Counted from the first letter of the stretch, positions 10,263 to 20,994 are shown. The stretch: DNA of 52,066 bases from Obelidium mucronatum (GCA_025765595.1 JAIVFH010000200.1:1-52066); one strand, 5' to 3'. Program-made: numbers and translations. Notes: generated by a model from the sequence alone, not told the origin.

Positions 10263-12443
10263 GAAAGATGGACTTGAAGTTGACGCGCCACCTATAACTC
10301 AAGTCATCAATACATCAGCGTCACATCAAATGGAAGAAGACGAAAATCAAATACCTTCAACTACTACTGCTACCACTAAGAAGAAGCGACGGAAAGACAA
10401 AGCCGTTCCTGATTCCATCATTCATCAAAACATTCAACCGCAACTCCGCAAAGCTGAACGTGCCCTACAATGGAAACAATCAGCAAAATCAACAAATACA
10501 ACAACATCAAAAACCAAATTCAGCTTACCTTCGAGGATTGATCCAGCTCCCGAAGATATTCTGGATTCAAACAACTACAACCAACTCTATGACGAACTCA
10601 AAAGGGCGTTCCGCACCGGGGGGGCCTGTGATGAGAACATGGTCTTGTCACAGCCAGACGCAGTCCCCCCTGCGAATGATAAGTCATTAGAAGAATTCAT
10701 TACATTATACAACAACACTGAAACACTTACCAGTATCAAGGAAACACCAAAACTCTTGTACCAGTTTCAGCCAACAAACACCAAGTTTGTCTTCGTCATT
10801 GATGGAGGTTGCCGAAAGACTTGCTTGAAGACCACAGATTATTTCGTCTCTTTTACTCCGTGTAGCCGAACCTCCGGTACCGCTGACGAAGATGGCACCC
10901 CACTTCAGATAACTGGAACTGGAGACGCAGTCATCATTCTGGAAAATGGATACGCGTTATTAATCAAAGACGCGTGCCTTACTCCAAAGATTGTAACTCA
11001 CCTAATTGGGACCAATGATCTTGAAGACGCTGGACTCCATTTCCAATCTTCAAGAGGGCTCCCCGGTTACATCTTTAAGTCCCATCCATCATCAGACTTG
11101 GGACCGCATCAACCACTACTCCAATGCGTCAAACGAAATGGACTCCACTTCCTTCCAGTACGCAATCATCCCATTCCATCCAATCAGTCGCGTCAGTTCC
11201 ATTCCCTACTTTCCGCCAAACTTCAGAACATGCGTCTAAGAGAATTAAGCAAAGGACAGTTAGAAAGAGCATCGCGACAAATGTTAAATGACTTACTGGA
11301 TTATGAGCTTCGACACCGAATCTTTGGACATGCTAGCGACGCGAGACTCAGATACATGCAGCGTCATCATACTTCAAGCGACCTACATCCAATTCAATTT
11401 CCGCCGAAGCCTATGCCATGCGATTCCTGCGAAAGTTGTAAAACAAATAAGCAACCATTTAAGTCAGATCCAAAGAAACATTTACCTGGCGAACAACTTG
11501 GATTTGACGTTGTCGAAATCAAACCGCCACATCTTGGAAAATACCCATACGCGCTAGTCATGAATGATTATGGTTCGAAGAGGTCTGACGTCGCGCTACT
11601 TGAACACAAAGATGAAGCATTAGTTTGGGCTATCCGACTTCATCAAAAGACAATAACAAAATACCAACTTACCACAAAACGGATACGAATGGATCCAGGA
11701 GAACTAGGAAGATCTCCAGCATTCATGAAATATTGCGAACTCAACAACATCTCATTCGAGCCAGGAATACCCGAACAGCACCAAATGGATGGAGGACCCG
11801 AACGGACAATTCAAACCTTGAGCAAGATGGCTAGGACTTTCCTATATCAATGCAAAGCACCGTTAGAATATTGGGGATACGCGTTCGAACATGCATCAGA
11901 AATCAACAACGTCTTACCCGTTATATCCCGCGATATTGATAGTCCTGAATACGCCAGCTCCGGAATTCGTCCTCGAACGTCCCACTTCCAGCCCTTTGGG
12001 TGTGCTGTCAAATACCTTCCTGTCTCAACACAAATTGTTAGCAAGATGGAACCAACACGGAAAGAAGGGATTTACCTTGGATCCAAGACTCCATCCCAGG
12101 TCATTGTCCTCGACTTGGAAACCGCTCGCGTTCACCTTGTTCGATTCAAAGATTGCATCTTTAAGCCCACTATATACCCGTCATGGCCGCAACCAACATT
12201 TGCCACCTCCACGCAACTTGGTCTTGAGTTTACCAGAGTTACCAATCAAGACAATGTCGCCGTGGATACAAACGTTAAAAATTACCTTGACATCATGGAA
12301 AAAGTCAAACACAAACCTCTTGATGCGGAGACACTCCAAGCGTTGCGAACAAACCGAAAGCAACCAAAACTACATCACACAGTCCTCAAGGCGAACGCCG
12401 CGAGACTTGAACTACAAAATACAAATCATCATTTAACAAAAAC
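10231..12443 (+). CDS. pol: Copia Pol N-terminal part: protease and integrase (left copy)
   Basis: The frame is in -1 relation to gag and open from 10231, with a first ATG at 10330. After a basic linker it has a protease-like stretch FVIDGGCRKT, where copia enzymes normally have D-S/T-G. Then comes the integrase. Its HHCC zinc region (HRIFGH...CDSCESC) precedes the DDE catalytic core, with Asp in LGFDVVEIK, Asp in RIRMDPGELG and Glu in DGGPERTIQ. The frame ends at a GTAAGA 5' splice-like site at 12444, or at a TAA at 12445-12447 if unspliced. Integrase inserts the cDNA copy into the genome. The product is probably made as Gag-Pol. Confidence 0.85.
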
Positions 12444-13252
12444 GTAAGATACAACACAACAACCCCAATCCTTCCTTACCATTCATCTTGTTTGGAACTT
12501 GCGGGGGACGCCTTGTAAGACTTAACGGGAACGGATTGAGGGGAAGCTACAATACACAATCAAAAACTTAATTAAAGCTGTTGTCTTGAAAGTTGCGACA
12601 AATAGTAAATTTCGATAGCAAAATCTGCCCAAAATCCACCCAAAATCCACCCAAAATTTGGGTTGAGTCGCAGTTGGCCAATTCACTCCAACCAGCAACA
12701 GCGGCCATCAGCCACGCTTACCAGTGAGTGCACCTTCGTTTTTCTATACATCAGAGCAGGCTTGACATGTTTGCAATATTTTGATGAATGTTGTTAACCA
12801 TGATATAGTTGTGTAGTGTTGTTAATAATAAAAAAGAACTTTGTCATAATCTCAGGAATGTTTTTGTTTTTTTACATTGGTGAGAGGTCGTTGACGGCTT
12901 CAGGACCTCATTGATGAATAAATATGAATAAATATATTGTTTATTTTCTTTTGGCTGCACCAAGAATTGAAAATGAAACTGTTGCAAACATTTCTAGCCT
13001 GTTCTGATGTATAGAAAAACGAAGGTGCACTCACTGGTAAGCGTGGCTGATGGCCGCTGTTGCTGGTTGGAGTGAATTGGCCAACTGCGACTCAACCCAA
13101 ATTTTGGGTGGATTTTGGGTAGATTTTGCTATCGAAATCTCCTGTTTGTCGCAACTTTCACGACAACAGCTTTAATAAGGGCCAAGCCCTGATCCCGGGA
13201 TCCCCAAACACATAAACAATTTACATACCTTGATCACCTCCATCAACGGTAG
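12444..13252 (+). other. Candidate intron within copia pol (209 bp plus a 600-bp MITE and its TSD)
   Basis: GTAAGA at 12444 and AG at 13251-13252 would join integrase to reverse transcriptase in the correct frame (phase 2). Without the MITE and one TTAA the segment is 209 bp. In the right copy the equivalent segment (30529-30737, minus) is also 209 bp, with the same ends. The acceptor lacks a strong pyrimidine tract. An alternative is a natural stop with separate translation of RT. Confidence 0.45.
12576..13171. mobile_element. TTAA-flanked MITE with long terminal inverted repeats
   Basis: The 596-bp element starts AGCTGTTGTC and ends GACAACAGCT, with inverted repeats extending about 190 bp. 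TTAA flanks both sides (12572-12575 and 13172-13175). The right copia copy has the uninterrupted site CTTAATTAATAAGGG, which confirms the insertion. A TTAA target is typical of piggyBac-type transposases. No coding capacity is visible. Confidence 0.9.
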
Positions 13253-15272
13253 CCACATACAATTGGAAGTACTCTCGAAGAGAGGAACTCTCCACATACA
13301 AATCACTACAAAAACCAAAACAACTTTTAACACACATCATTACAAAAACACATATACTCTTACCTCAATCGCTCGAATCAACAACGATACACTAATCACA
13401 ATACGAATAACACTTAGTAAAACTACAAAACCACTCAAAAGTGCAATGAAGCGTACCTTAACAAGCCAAGGTCTTGGCACTTCGGTACGACCGCCGCCGC
13501 AGCCACCACCAACAATACCAAAACCAGCAACGGCGCCGCGACGAATGTCTCAGAGGCTCAGCAAATCACGGACATTTCTTGCGACGACGCTGCTGTGCTC
13601 ACCAACACTCGACGAAGAGGAAACACATGTTTTTGGTGAAGAATGGTCATCAGCGACGATCGAAGACAAATTACACGACGTACCACTTACCTCGACGACA
13701 ATATCAAAGACTCCTGAATCACCAAAGACACGGAACGCAGCCATGAAAAGCAAATTCCAAGAAGAATGGCTTGCAGCCGAGAAAGCTGAACTTGACGCGC
13801 TCGTGGACAACAAGACCTACAGACTTGTCAAAGCTCCTGACGGCATCAATATTGTCGGCAGCAAATGGGTTTACAAGGTCAAGTTGAACAGCGATGGATC
13901 TGTTGAACGTTTTAAGGCGCGTTTAGTCGCTCAAGGATATACTCAACAATTCGGATTGGATTATACGGAGACTCACTCACCGGTTATGCGCGCAGCAACT
14001 TTCAGATGGCTTTTATCGCTCACAGCAATTAACGGGTGGGATACCCGCATGTGCGACGTGAGCACCGCATACTTGTATGGCGATATCGACGAACCCGTCT
14101 ACATGAAGCAGCCTCCCGGATACGACGATGGAACCGGCAGGGTCTATGAACTCCTAAAAGGACTTTACGGATTAAAACAAGCGGGTCGTATTTGGTATAA
14201 GAAGTTGACGACTCACCTCAAAAAAACAGGATATACTCAGTCGAAAGCAGACCCGTGCGTCTTCTTTAAGACTGTGGATGGCAAGACTGTGTACTTGGCT
14301 ATCTACGTCGACGACTTGTGTTTCTTTGGTGACCAAGCACTTATCGATGAGGGCGTGATTTCTCTTAGAAAGGAATTCAAAATGCGAGACTTAGGAAAAA
14401 TTACCTACACAATCGGAATACAAGTTGAACACGTGCCCTCCGGAATATTCATCCACCAATCAAAATACGTCAAGGAAATCTTGGAGCGATTTACGGGGCA
14501 TTTTTCGCATTATCCAATTTCCACTCCCTTGCCAAGCTCATTTTCACCAACTCCAGCATCAGACACCACCCCCCTATTCAACAACCCATCCCTATACCTT
14601 GAAGCCATCGGATGCCTCAACTACGCAGCTATCAACACTCGCCCGGACATTTCTACAGCTATCTCCTTCCTATCCATCTTCTCCAGCAAACCATCACAAC
14701 AACACTGGGAAGACCTCATGCGTGTCTTCCGCTACATCCATGATACACAAGACCACGGTATCCTCTACTCCAAAAAACAAGGCAATTCAAGTCCTATCGG
14801 CTACAGCGACGCCGCGTACAACATCCACCACGAAGCTAAGTCGCAGCTTGGCTACATGGTTGTTCTCGCGGATGGCGTCATCAGCTGGAAATCAACCAAG
14901 ACTCCAGTCACACCACTATCATCTACAGAAGCCGAATACATGTCTATCAGTGAACTAGGACGCGAACTACAGTCTTTTATTCAGCTATACGATACACTCA
15001 ACATACCACTCGACAAACCAATTCAAGTATTCGAAGATAACCAGTCTACAATTCATCAATGCAACAACGACGTATTCTCACATCGATCGAAACACATCAA
15101 TATACGATACCACTACATTCGCGAACTAGTCAATTTAAAACAAGTCAAGGTCACTTGGATCAAGACCGCTGACCAGCCAGCCGATTTACTCACCAAGTGC
15201 CTTGGACGCGATCAATTCAAGAAACTACGTACCAAATTTGGCATGATGTCTCTAACCGCGATTACAATTTAA
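13253..15272 (+). CDS. pol: Copia Pol C-terminal part: reverse transcriptase and RNase H (left copy)
   Basis: The frame is open from 13179 and is read here from the candidate acceptor. A first ATG in frame is at 13446. A basic, Pro-rich linker precedes the copia reverse transcriptase (RVT_2). It has the KARLVAQGYTQ motif, the YSPV-equivalent ETHSPVMRAATFR, DVSTAYLYGDI, GLYGLKQAGRIWY and the catalytic YVDD (in AIYVDDLCF). RNase H follows, with GYSDAAYN, SSTEAEYMS, EDNQST and the C-terminal DQPADLLTK. It copies element RNA into cDNA. The frame is intact in this copy. In the right copy the same frame is intact downstream of about 30000. Confidence 0.9.
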
Positions 15273-15840
15273 CAACTCACGATTCAAGATTGACTTCCGC
15301 GATACGCATTGGGGCTAGTCGTGATTTGCCCCCAATAATGCTAAGTCAATTCTATTCAATTAAATTCGATTTCGATTCTAGAACCTAGAATACTTCATAT
15401 TTTAAACATACAATTCATATAGAACAATTCAACTATTTATTCAAGTTCAAAAGTACACAAGAAAACCAACCACTTAGCTCAATGGTCAGAGCGCAAGTCT
15501 GCTACCAAGACAACCCAGGTTTTATTACATATCCGCCTATGAAGGTTTCACTTCATCCTTGCTTCGCCATTTTAATGGTTGAGCGAGGGACGAGTGTTTT
15601 AGTCAGTAAGAATCTGACACAGGGTGTAATAACGCAAGACCGCACAGAAAGACACAACTCTCAAGCGATTCACACGATCAAGGGGAAGGCACCATCACGT
15701 GACAATCACATGACCTTCGCCGAACCCGATTTAATCACCAAGCCTTAATCAATCATTGGCAATTAATCAAGTCACATTCATGTCACATGATACAAGTCTG
15801 ATCGTTGTTCAATTCATTCTTTATTCAATCATGTTCGCTT
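15273..15840 (+). other. Copia 3' non-coding region with a tRNA-like fold
   Basis: This is the sequence between the pol stop and the polypurine tract. A tRNA-like segment at about 15471-15528 has an A-box TAGCTCAATGG (15475-15485), a perfect four-pair D stem (GCTC/GAGC) and an anticodon-type stem-loop GTCT-GCTACCA-AGAC (15497-15511). A degenerate B-box-like GGTTTTATTAC follows at the expected distance. The segment is conserved in the right copy (about 28250-28310, minus). An 88-codon ORF at 15482-15748 overlaps it and is probably fortuitous. Confidence 0.55.
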
Positions 15841-15849
15841 GAGGGGAAG
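15841..15849 (+). promoter_or_regulatory. Copia polypurine tract
   Basis: GAGGGGAAG immediately precedes the 3' LTR. This is the usual plus-strand priming site. Confidence 0.85.
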
Positions 15850-15991
15850 TGTTGGAGGCACATGAAACTCATGTTGCAAGCTCCATGTTTGGGAATAAAG
15901 TTTAAGAATTCTCTCCAAAATCTCTCTAGTGTCCACAACGATCAGCTCACCTATCTACAGAACCAGCACCGCTTCCAGTCCCTCTACAACA
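15850..15991 (+). repeat. Copia 3' LTR (left copy)
   Basis: The 142-bp repeat is identical to the 5' LTR. It is followed directly by the TCATA target duplication. Confidence 0.95.
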
Positions 15992-16118
15992 TCATAGGCA
16001 GCTGCCGTGACATAGAACTCAATGATTGAGTTCCAAATGGTAGACGTCAGGACTGTGAATTTTCCAATGCCAATAGTAGCTGCCAGCTCCTTGACAATCT
16101 TGTCGCGCTCTTTGCCGA

Positions 16119-16609
16119 TGTTAGAACCAGATAGTCAATAAAAGACTTAAGGGTTCTTGAAGGCACGAGGGCTTAGGGGGCACGAGGGCTTGTCCAATAA
16201 CGGCTTGAGGTCACGAGAGACGGGATCGAAGAGTTACAAAACTGAAGACTAACACAGAATGTATTGAAACTGAACTAAAACTCAGAGCAGAAAGCTTGCT
16301 ATTTATGCAAGTTCTGGAATTTCAAATAACAAAAGTTCAAAACAGAAAACAAACTGAAAATCAAATAGAAATTGTGATAGCAAGAGTGATAGCACAATAA
16401 TATGTGAAATCAAGAATGATATCACAAAATGAAACAGAAAAACTTAGTAAAGTGACAAATCAAAGATGACAAATATAAAAATAGAAACTTAAAGTAAAAT
16501 GTTACTAGCGGGGATCGAACCCGTGTATCCACCGTGAGAGTCGCGCGTAATGACCACTAAGCTACGGAAGTATAGAGAAATATCCCTATAAGACGGGTGA
16601 TTCCTAACA
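16119..16609 (-). mobile_element. Solo LTR carrying a tRNA-like module (copy A)
   Basis: The 491-bp unit has TGTTAG...CTAACA ends and a perfect 5-bp target duplication GCCGA (16114-16118 and 16610-16614), inserted in LINE ORF1. It matches the LTRs at 41222-41713 and 41724-42187. On the minus strand it begins TGTTAGGAATCACCCGTC, then a tRNA-like segment, then an AT-rich part with a TATA-like CATAAATAGCAAG. It ends in GACTATCTGGTTCTAACA. No internal retroelement sequence remains, as in LTR-LTR recombination. Confidence 0.88.
16504..16575 (-). ncRNA. tRNA-like Pol III promoter module inside LTR copy A
   Basis: On the minus strand an A-box TAGCTTAGTGG (16564-16554) and a perfect B-box GGTTCGATCCC (16521-16511) are 32 bp apart, as in a true tRNA gene. 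The anticodon region (ACTCTCACGG) resembles a CUC Glu tRNA. The acceptor and anticodon stems are only partly paired, so this is a tRNA-derived sequence and probably not a working tRNA. Confidence 0.65.
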
Positions 16610-19534
16610 GCCGACCACATTGCGAAGTGGGCGATTGTCATTGATTCCCATTCGAATCACCTTGAACTGAAGTGGCTCTGAGACCGGTCTCATCAGCCTC
16701 TGGGCAGCCTGTCCACGCTTTGCCTTGAGTTTTTGTTGCTGTTGACGGTACACCTGGGGGTCAACGGTGGCTGCATTAGCATAAGAAGTGGGTTTGGGCT
16801 TTAAATGAGGGGCACTTATCGATCCCTGGGGGGGACCGTTATAATGAATTGGGCCGCCCACGCGGCCCCCCCAGTTAGAGCTAGGCCCAGAGGGCCTTGG
16901 ATCAGGATGCGCAGTTTGTTTGGTGTACAGGTATTCCACATCGTCATCAACGTCGTCACTCCAGTCAATTCTATCTCGAGAAGAAGTACCAGTCTTGTTG
17001 TAGTCCGCGCACATTTCTTTCCATTTGTCCCCATAGAGCTTGTGCATGTCTTGATCTGTGTCGCCAGAATATTGTTCGCTACCAGATTGTGGATAAGTAA
17101 AGTTGAATGAAGAAGACTGTGGGGCACTTATCGGTCCACGAGGGGGACCAACATTGTTGATGTCTGGGCCGTTCTGACGGCCCCCCTCATTTGCTAGGCG
17201 CCCAGATTTGCGCCTTTGGACTGTTTGCCACTCTTCTTGGGATGTAGGTGAAGCTGCCTGTGGTTTGGCTCGGGCTGGCTGTTGGTTAATACTGGCCCCC
17301 AAAACTGGGCGACCATTTGCTCCTGTCTTCCACTGCCCAGTTGCATGCATATGGTCCCTATATTCCACCATAATTGCAGCCTTTTCCTTGATGTCTCTGG
17401 CTGTTGCCCTTTCACGCTCCAACAGCCTTTTATGTTCTGCTGTTCCCATTTTAACCATTGTGCCATCCACCCCTTCAAACATTCCAGCAGTCAATTGTTC
17501 CCATTCTTCAGCAGAATACTTTTTGGTGGGGAAGTTTTCCAAGTTTTTTCTGCCACCACCAACTCGGTCTCCCCTTCCCCTTCCAGCACCACCACCTACT
17601 TGTGTTCTGGGGATTGCGGTCGGCGGCGGCGGCGCAGCGGCGGCGGCGGCGTTCGAATTGCGCGCAGTTTGGGCCCCATTAAAGTGGGCCTTCAACACAT
17701 CCTTCAACTCCTTCAGCTCGCGCATCAGTTCGTCAATTTTCGCTTCAGCGCGATCCGCCCTTGCCTCAGCCCTGTCAGCGCGGGCCTCAGCGCGGGCTAA
17801 GGCCTCTGATTGGGTAGGTCTATTTTCGTTTCGATCGATCTCCGCGGCGGGTAGGTCCTCCGCCCTCTTTTTACCAGCGGCGCGTTCGGACAGAACAGGG
17901 CTTTCGAATGGCACCCTGCTCGGCCCTCCAGCATTCTCCCTCGTGGAGTTACGCATCAAATAGTCCAACTTCGATTTTTCGACCGCCGCCGCCAGCGCCG
18001 CCGCCTCATCGGGATGCGCATAGTCGTTTCAAGTCGAATAATTTCGTCCAGTGGTCGAATCGGATTGTTTAGTTGATGTTGTTGGGTTGTTGGTGTTGGT
18101 GTCATCAATAAACTCCCCATCTTCCTCCTCTTCGACTTCCATTAATGCAGCTGGCTGCTGCGCGCTGTCCGCTTGTTGCTGATTCGAATCGCGCTCTGGA
18201 GTTTCGTCCACGCGCGCCCGTTTCGTTGCTGGGGCAAATTGCAGCGTCTGCTGCACTTTGCCTTTTTGCAGTTGGCCCAGCTTCACCAGCGCACGGCTCT
18301 TCTTCTCGGCGATCGGGATCTCCTTATAGAGTCGGTCTAATTCGTCCAGTTCCGCCTTCCTGCCGTTCTGATCAAGGGCCAGGTGGTACATCGTCTTGCG
18401 ATGGCAGGCGTTGCACTTTACATTCATGCGGCGCGGCTGGTGCTGTTCCGGAGTTGTGTGGGTTTTGGCCAGAGAAATTTTAGGTGTATTTAAATGAGAA
18501 AAATAAAGGACAAATAAATACAATTCCGAAGAAAAACATCCGGCTGCGTGTTAGATGGAATTAGAATACAAGCTGAATGTATATAAAAGGAAAGGTTTGT
18601 TTTATTGTGTTGCGTCAGAAAAAACAAGTATTCCCTGGGACACATTACCCTTCCATCTATACAACTAACAAGATAAAGTAATCAACATATGACTATTGAT
18701 AGTGAGACTTGTGGATGGAATTGGGGATGTGGCGCGGCTGGAATACAAATCTGATCGGTGGAAACTGAAGACGCGTCTGGAGAATACAAAGAAGAAATAA
18801 ACAATAAGGTTTTCCAATGAAATCCACAAGTCACATAACAATATTAACATAAATATTAAGAGCTTTAATGGGATTGTGACTGCAGATTCTAAGACTGCAG
18901 TCAAAGTACCTGTTGTGTCTGGACGCGTCGCCGAGCCCGCGGCACCACCGCGGCCTCAGGCTTACTAACCCTAGGCTTACTACCACCCCGCTCGGCTGCG
19001 CGGACCGCAGCCTTATCTATCGCATATGTTACATCATATTTATATGTCACGGGGCACATGATCATTATTACCCAATAAACTTTCAAGGTTCCAAAGGACT
19101 CGTTTGCACCCTTGACACCGCCCCCGCACAGGCGGAGACACATCAGTACCACCTGCAAGCATGTAAGTCACGTGCTTTTCTCTGACCTCAGGGGAGTGCA
19201 TGCCATCACAGGAAGGAACAATCACCCTCCACCAGCAAACAGTCAGAAAAGCACATAGAAAGATATGATTGGACAAAGAAAAAAGCTGTTGCTGCTGAAA
19301 TGGATGGATGGAGCAGTAACTGAGGAGGACAAAGGGCTCTTGAGCACTGCGGCACACAAAATTGAAACTGGTGCAGCACCTAAAACAGTCCTTAAACGGT
19401 CCTTAAAACACTACTGCCTCCGCTTATTGCGCATCAAAGAGTAGGTTCATCGAAAGGTTATTCGTTTTGAGTGCATGACCTTTCTCCAATCAGTCACGGC
19501 CTTCCCATCACCCTAAAACAAAGCTACCAACCAT

Positions 19535-19606
19535 GCCGCCTGCGTGGATCGAACACGCTACCTTAAGATCTTCAGTCTTACGCTCTCCCAGATGAGCTAA
19601 GGCGGC
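19535..19606 (-). tRNA. tRNA-Phe (GAA)
   Basis: The 72-nt cloverleaf has acceptor GCCGCCT/AGGCGGC, D arm GCTC/GAGC, an anticodon loop CTGAAGA (anticodon GAA) on a perfect five-pair stem, and T arm GCGTG-TTCGATC-CACGC. There is no intron and CCA is not encoded. It lies inside repeat S. Confidence 0.93.
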
Positions 19607-20263
19607 TGGCTCAAGAGGAGCATTTACTAATAGATAGCCGCGACAGCTGTATTCCACAAAACATGTTCGTATCCTGCAGCCAAGATATTAAAAGCACGTT
19701 CAAAGACTATCCAGAAAGCTTTAAAATCCACAAGAGCACTATAAGCATTGCGTTACTTAGCTTCAACGTTAAATTTGCTGAGACAAAAAAACTGTCTTCG
19801 CAAATTAGCCGCCAAGGTTGACTTTGATCATGGTTAAGAGACTTAGAAAAAATAATAGTGCTGGCTGAACTCAACAAAGAACAAGGCACCCTGGAATCCA
19901 AGGGGAAGAAAATGTAAGACCTGACTGGACTCACCCAACTACCAACTCAAGGTCATTCTCAAGATAAATGGTTGAGGCAGTAGCTCGGAATATCACAAAA
20001 GAAAAGAGGTAACTGATAGATGGAAGGAAGCCATAAAAAGTCCACTGACCAACATGGCAGAGAAGCTCCAAGTGCTGGAAGTAAGAAGTAATGGTCAACA
20101 CCAAGGGAGCGCGTACTCCCTGTCCAGGTACGTCAAAAAATCAAAGCACCAAAAACAGGCACAAAAACTAATGAGTGACAGAGTATCTGGCTGGCACAGT
20201 ACCTGTGTTCAATAAATCAACATCAAATTTAAGGTGAGAACAGGGCGGGGTTGGGGCAGGGCA

Positions 20264-20293
<30 letters not shown>
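20264..20293 (+). repeat. G30 homopolymer, end of left repeat S
   Basis: There are thirty consecutive G, preceded by G-rich GGGCGGGGTTGGGGCAGGGCAG. The same length occurs at the end of the right copy. Confidence 0.9.
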
Positions 20294-20294
<1 letters not shown>

Positions 20295-20994
20295 CTGGGT
20301 CAGGATTTCCCCAGGATTGCTGCCCAAGAGCATGTAAGTGGTCAAAATCACACTAAAATGCCAGCTAAATATATTACCACACAAACAAATACTATCAAAA
20401 CACACAAGACTTTGTTCTCCTTGTAACAATAATGGGTTATCAAACTTCTTGTATTGGACTCGTCCTTGATCCGGAATCTCTTTCGGATGAAGGTCTTTAC
20501 TTGTTTTATTATGTCCTTATCTCTGCAGAAAAGTAACTAGATGGTTAGGATGATTAATTTTCTTTTTGCCAATCTTTTATGAAAAACACAGGGATCAGGT
20601 ACTGCCAGATTGAATCCTTCAGTTTCTAGGTACTCCTACAATACTACAAACCATTCTCAGGTGCTTTGATGAAGTCTGTAGATGCTATGAATCAAAGGTT
20701 AGGGTTAGGGAAAAACTCTGTTATAATCTGGTTCCAGGTTATAATCTGTGTACCATGAACGCCGACAACGCGACGCAGGGTACACCCGGGCACAATGTAG
20801 TGCCAAATATTAAACAAGGTAGCGCTCATCCAGACGGTCCACTTACTGGTAGCGCCTTAGCAGACATGATCCGCGACTTTGAGCAGTTTGAAACCAAACA
20901 CTGCAAGGAGTACGCTCCGGGCCTTAAATGCCCCAAATGCAGAGTCCAGGCGCTTACCTCTGAAGGGGTGGGCGGAAACTTGAGCCAGCGCGGC
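20294..20994. other. Unique spacer with telomere-like repeat and a short ORF fragment
   Basis: The spacer holds TTAGGGTTAGGG near 20700. It also has a frame from ATG 20755 to about 20994 containing a KCPKC Cys pair (residues about 63-67). That frame runs on through the antisense of a tRNA gene, so at most its first 80 codons could be real. It may be the start of a LINE ORF1-like relic. No other gene is seen. Confidence 0.3.

Larger units (their letters stand above)
8350..15991 (+). mobile_element. Ty1/copia LTR retrotransposon, left copy, young
   Basis: The element is 7642 bp with identical 142-bp LTRs (TGTTGG...CAACA) and a perfect 5-bp target duplication TCATA (8345-8349 and 15992-15996). 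The internal order is gag, protease, integrase, reverse transcriptase, RNase H, the order that defines Ty1/copia. It sits in LINE ORF1. Its gag and pol frames are open except for the intron-like gap, which contains a MITE. Identical LTRs indicate a recent insertion. A second copy lies at 27788-34832 in opposite orientation. Confidence 0.95.
7951..18427 (-). pseudogene. LINE ORF1 (Gag-like RNA-binding protein), split by two insertions
   Basis: The segments are 18427-16610, then 16113-15997, then 8349-7951 on the minus strand. The first part begins with a Cys pair (MNVKCNACHRK), followed by an acidic Gln/Asn-rich stretch and an in-frame TGA at 18029-18031. The same frame then continues through a strong Ala/Arg/Glu coiled coil (repeats of RADRAEA), a Pro/Gly-rich linker and a basic C-terminal domain. 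The LTR and copia inserts interrupt the frame, but their target duplications make the coding sequence continuous when removed. The ORF1 stop TAG and the ORF2 start ATG overlap in the heptamer ATGTTAG (7957-7951). The family role is RNA chaperone and RNP assembly. The function is inferred from position and composition, since the fold is not a textbook one. Confidence 0.7.
4164..18434 (-). mobile_element. APE-type LINE (non-LTR retrotransposon), interrupted by nested insertions
   Basis: Read on the minus strand, the element has ORF1 (starting at 18427), ORF2 with an apurinic-type endonuclease and reverse transcriptase, a C-terminal zinc knuckle, a 3' UTR of about 400 bp, and a TTAGGG-like tail. 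It is interrupted by a copia element (8350-15991) and a solo LTR (16119-16609). Removing each insert with one copy of its 5-bp target duplication rejoins ORF1 in frame. The net length is about 6.1 kb. The 5' boundary at 18434 abuts repeat S only 7 bp before the ORF1 ATG, so the 5' UTR may be truncated. It is inactive here. Confidence 0.8.
18435..20293. repeat. Repeat S, left copy (direct repeat of 37419-39276)
   Basis: The segment of about 1.86 kb is nearly identical to the right copy with scattered substitutions and small indels. It starts GGCTGGTGCTGTTC and ends in a run of 30 G, after which the two copies have unrelated flanks. It contains a tRNA-Phe gene. No clear protein gene is seen. 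A small minus-strand frame (19158-18901) persists in both copies with an in-frame 9-bp indel and amino-acid changes, and is not convincing as a gene. Confidence 0.85.

Noticed and set aside
15482..15748. 88-codon ORF identical in both copia copies, after pol
   Set aside because: It overlaps the tRNA-like fold, has no recognisable motif, and identity is expected for two young copies. An env-like role is not supported.
16504..16575. Functional tRNA-Glu gene
   Set aside because: The A and B boxes are good, but the acceptor and anticodon stems are badly paired, so it is reported only as tRNA-like.
18901..19158. Small minus-strand ORF present in both copies of repeat S
   Set aside because: Changes between copies include an in-frame 9-bp indel and several substitutions that change amino acids. 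No motif is recognised and there is no evidence of selection on protein sequence.
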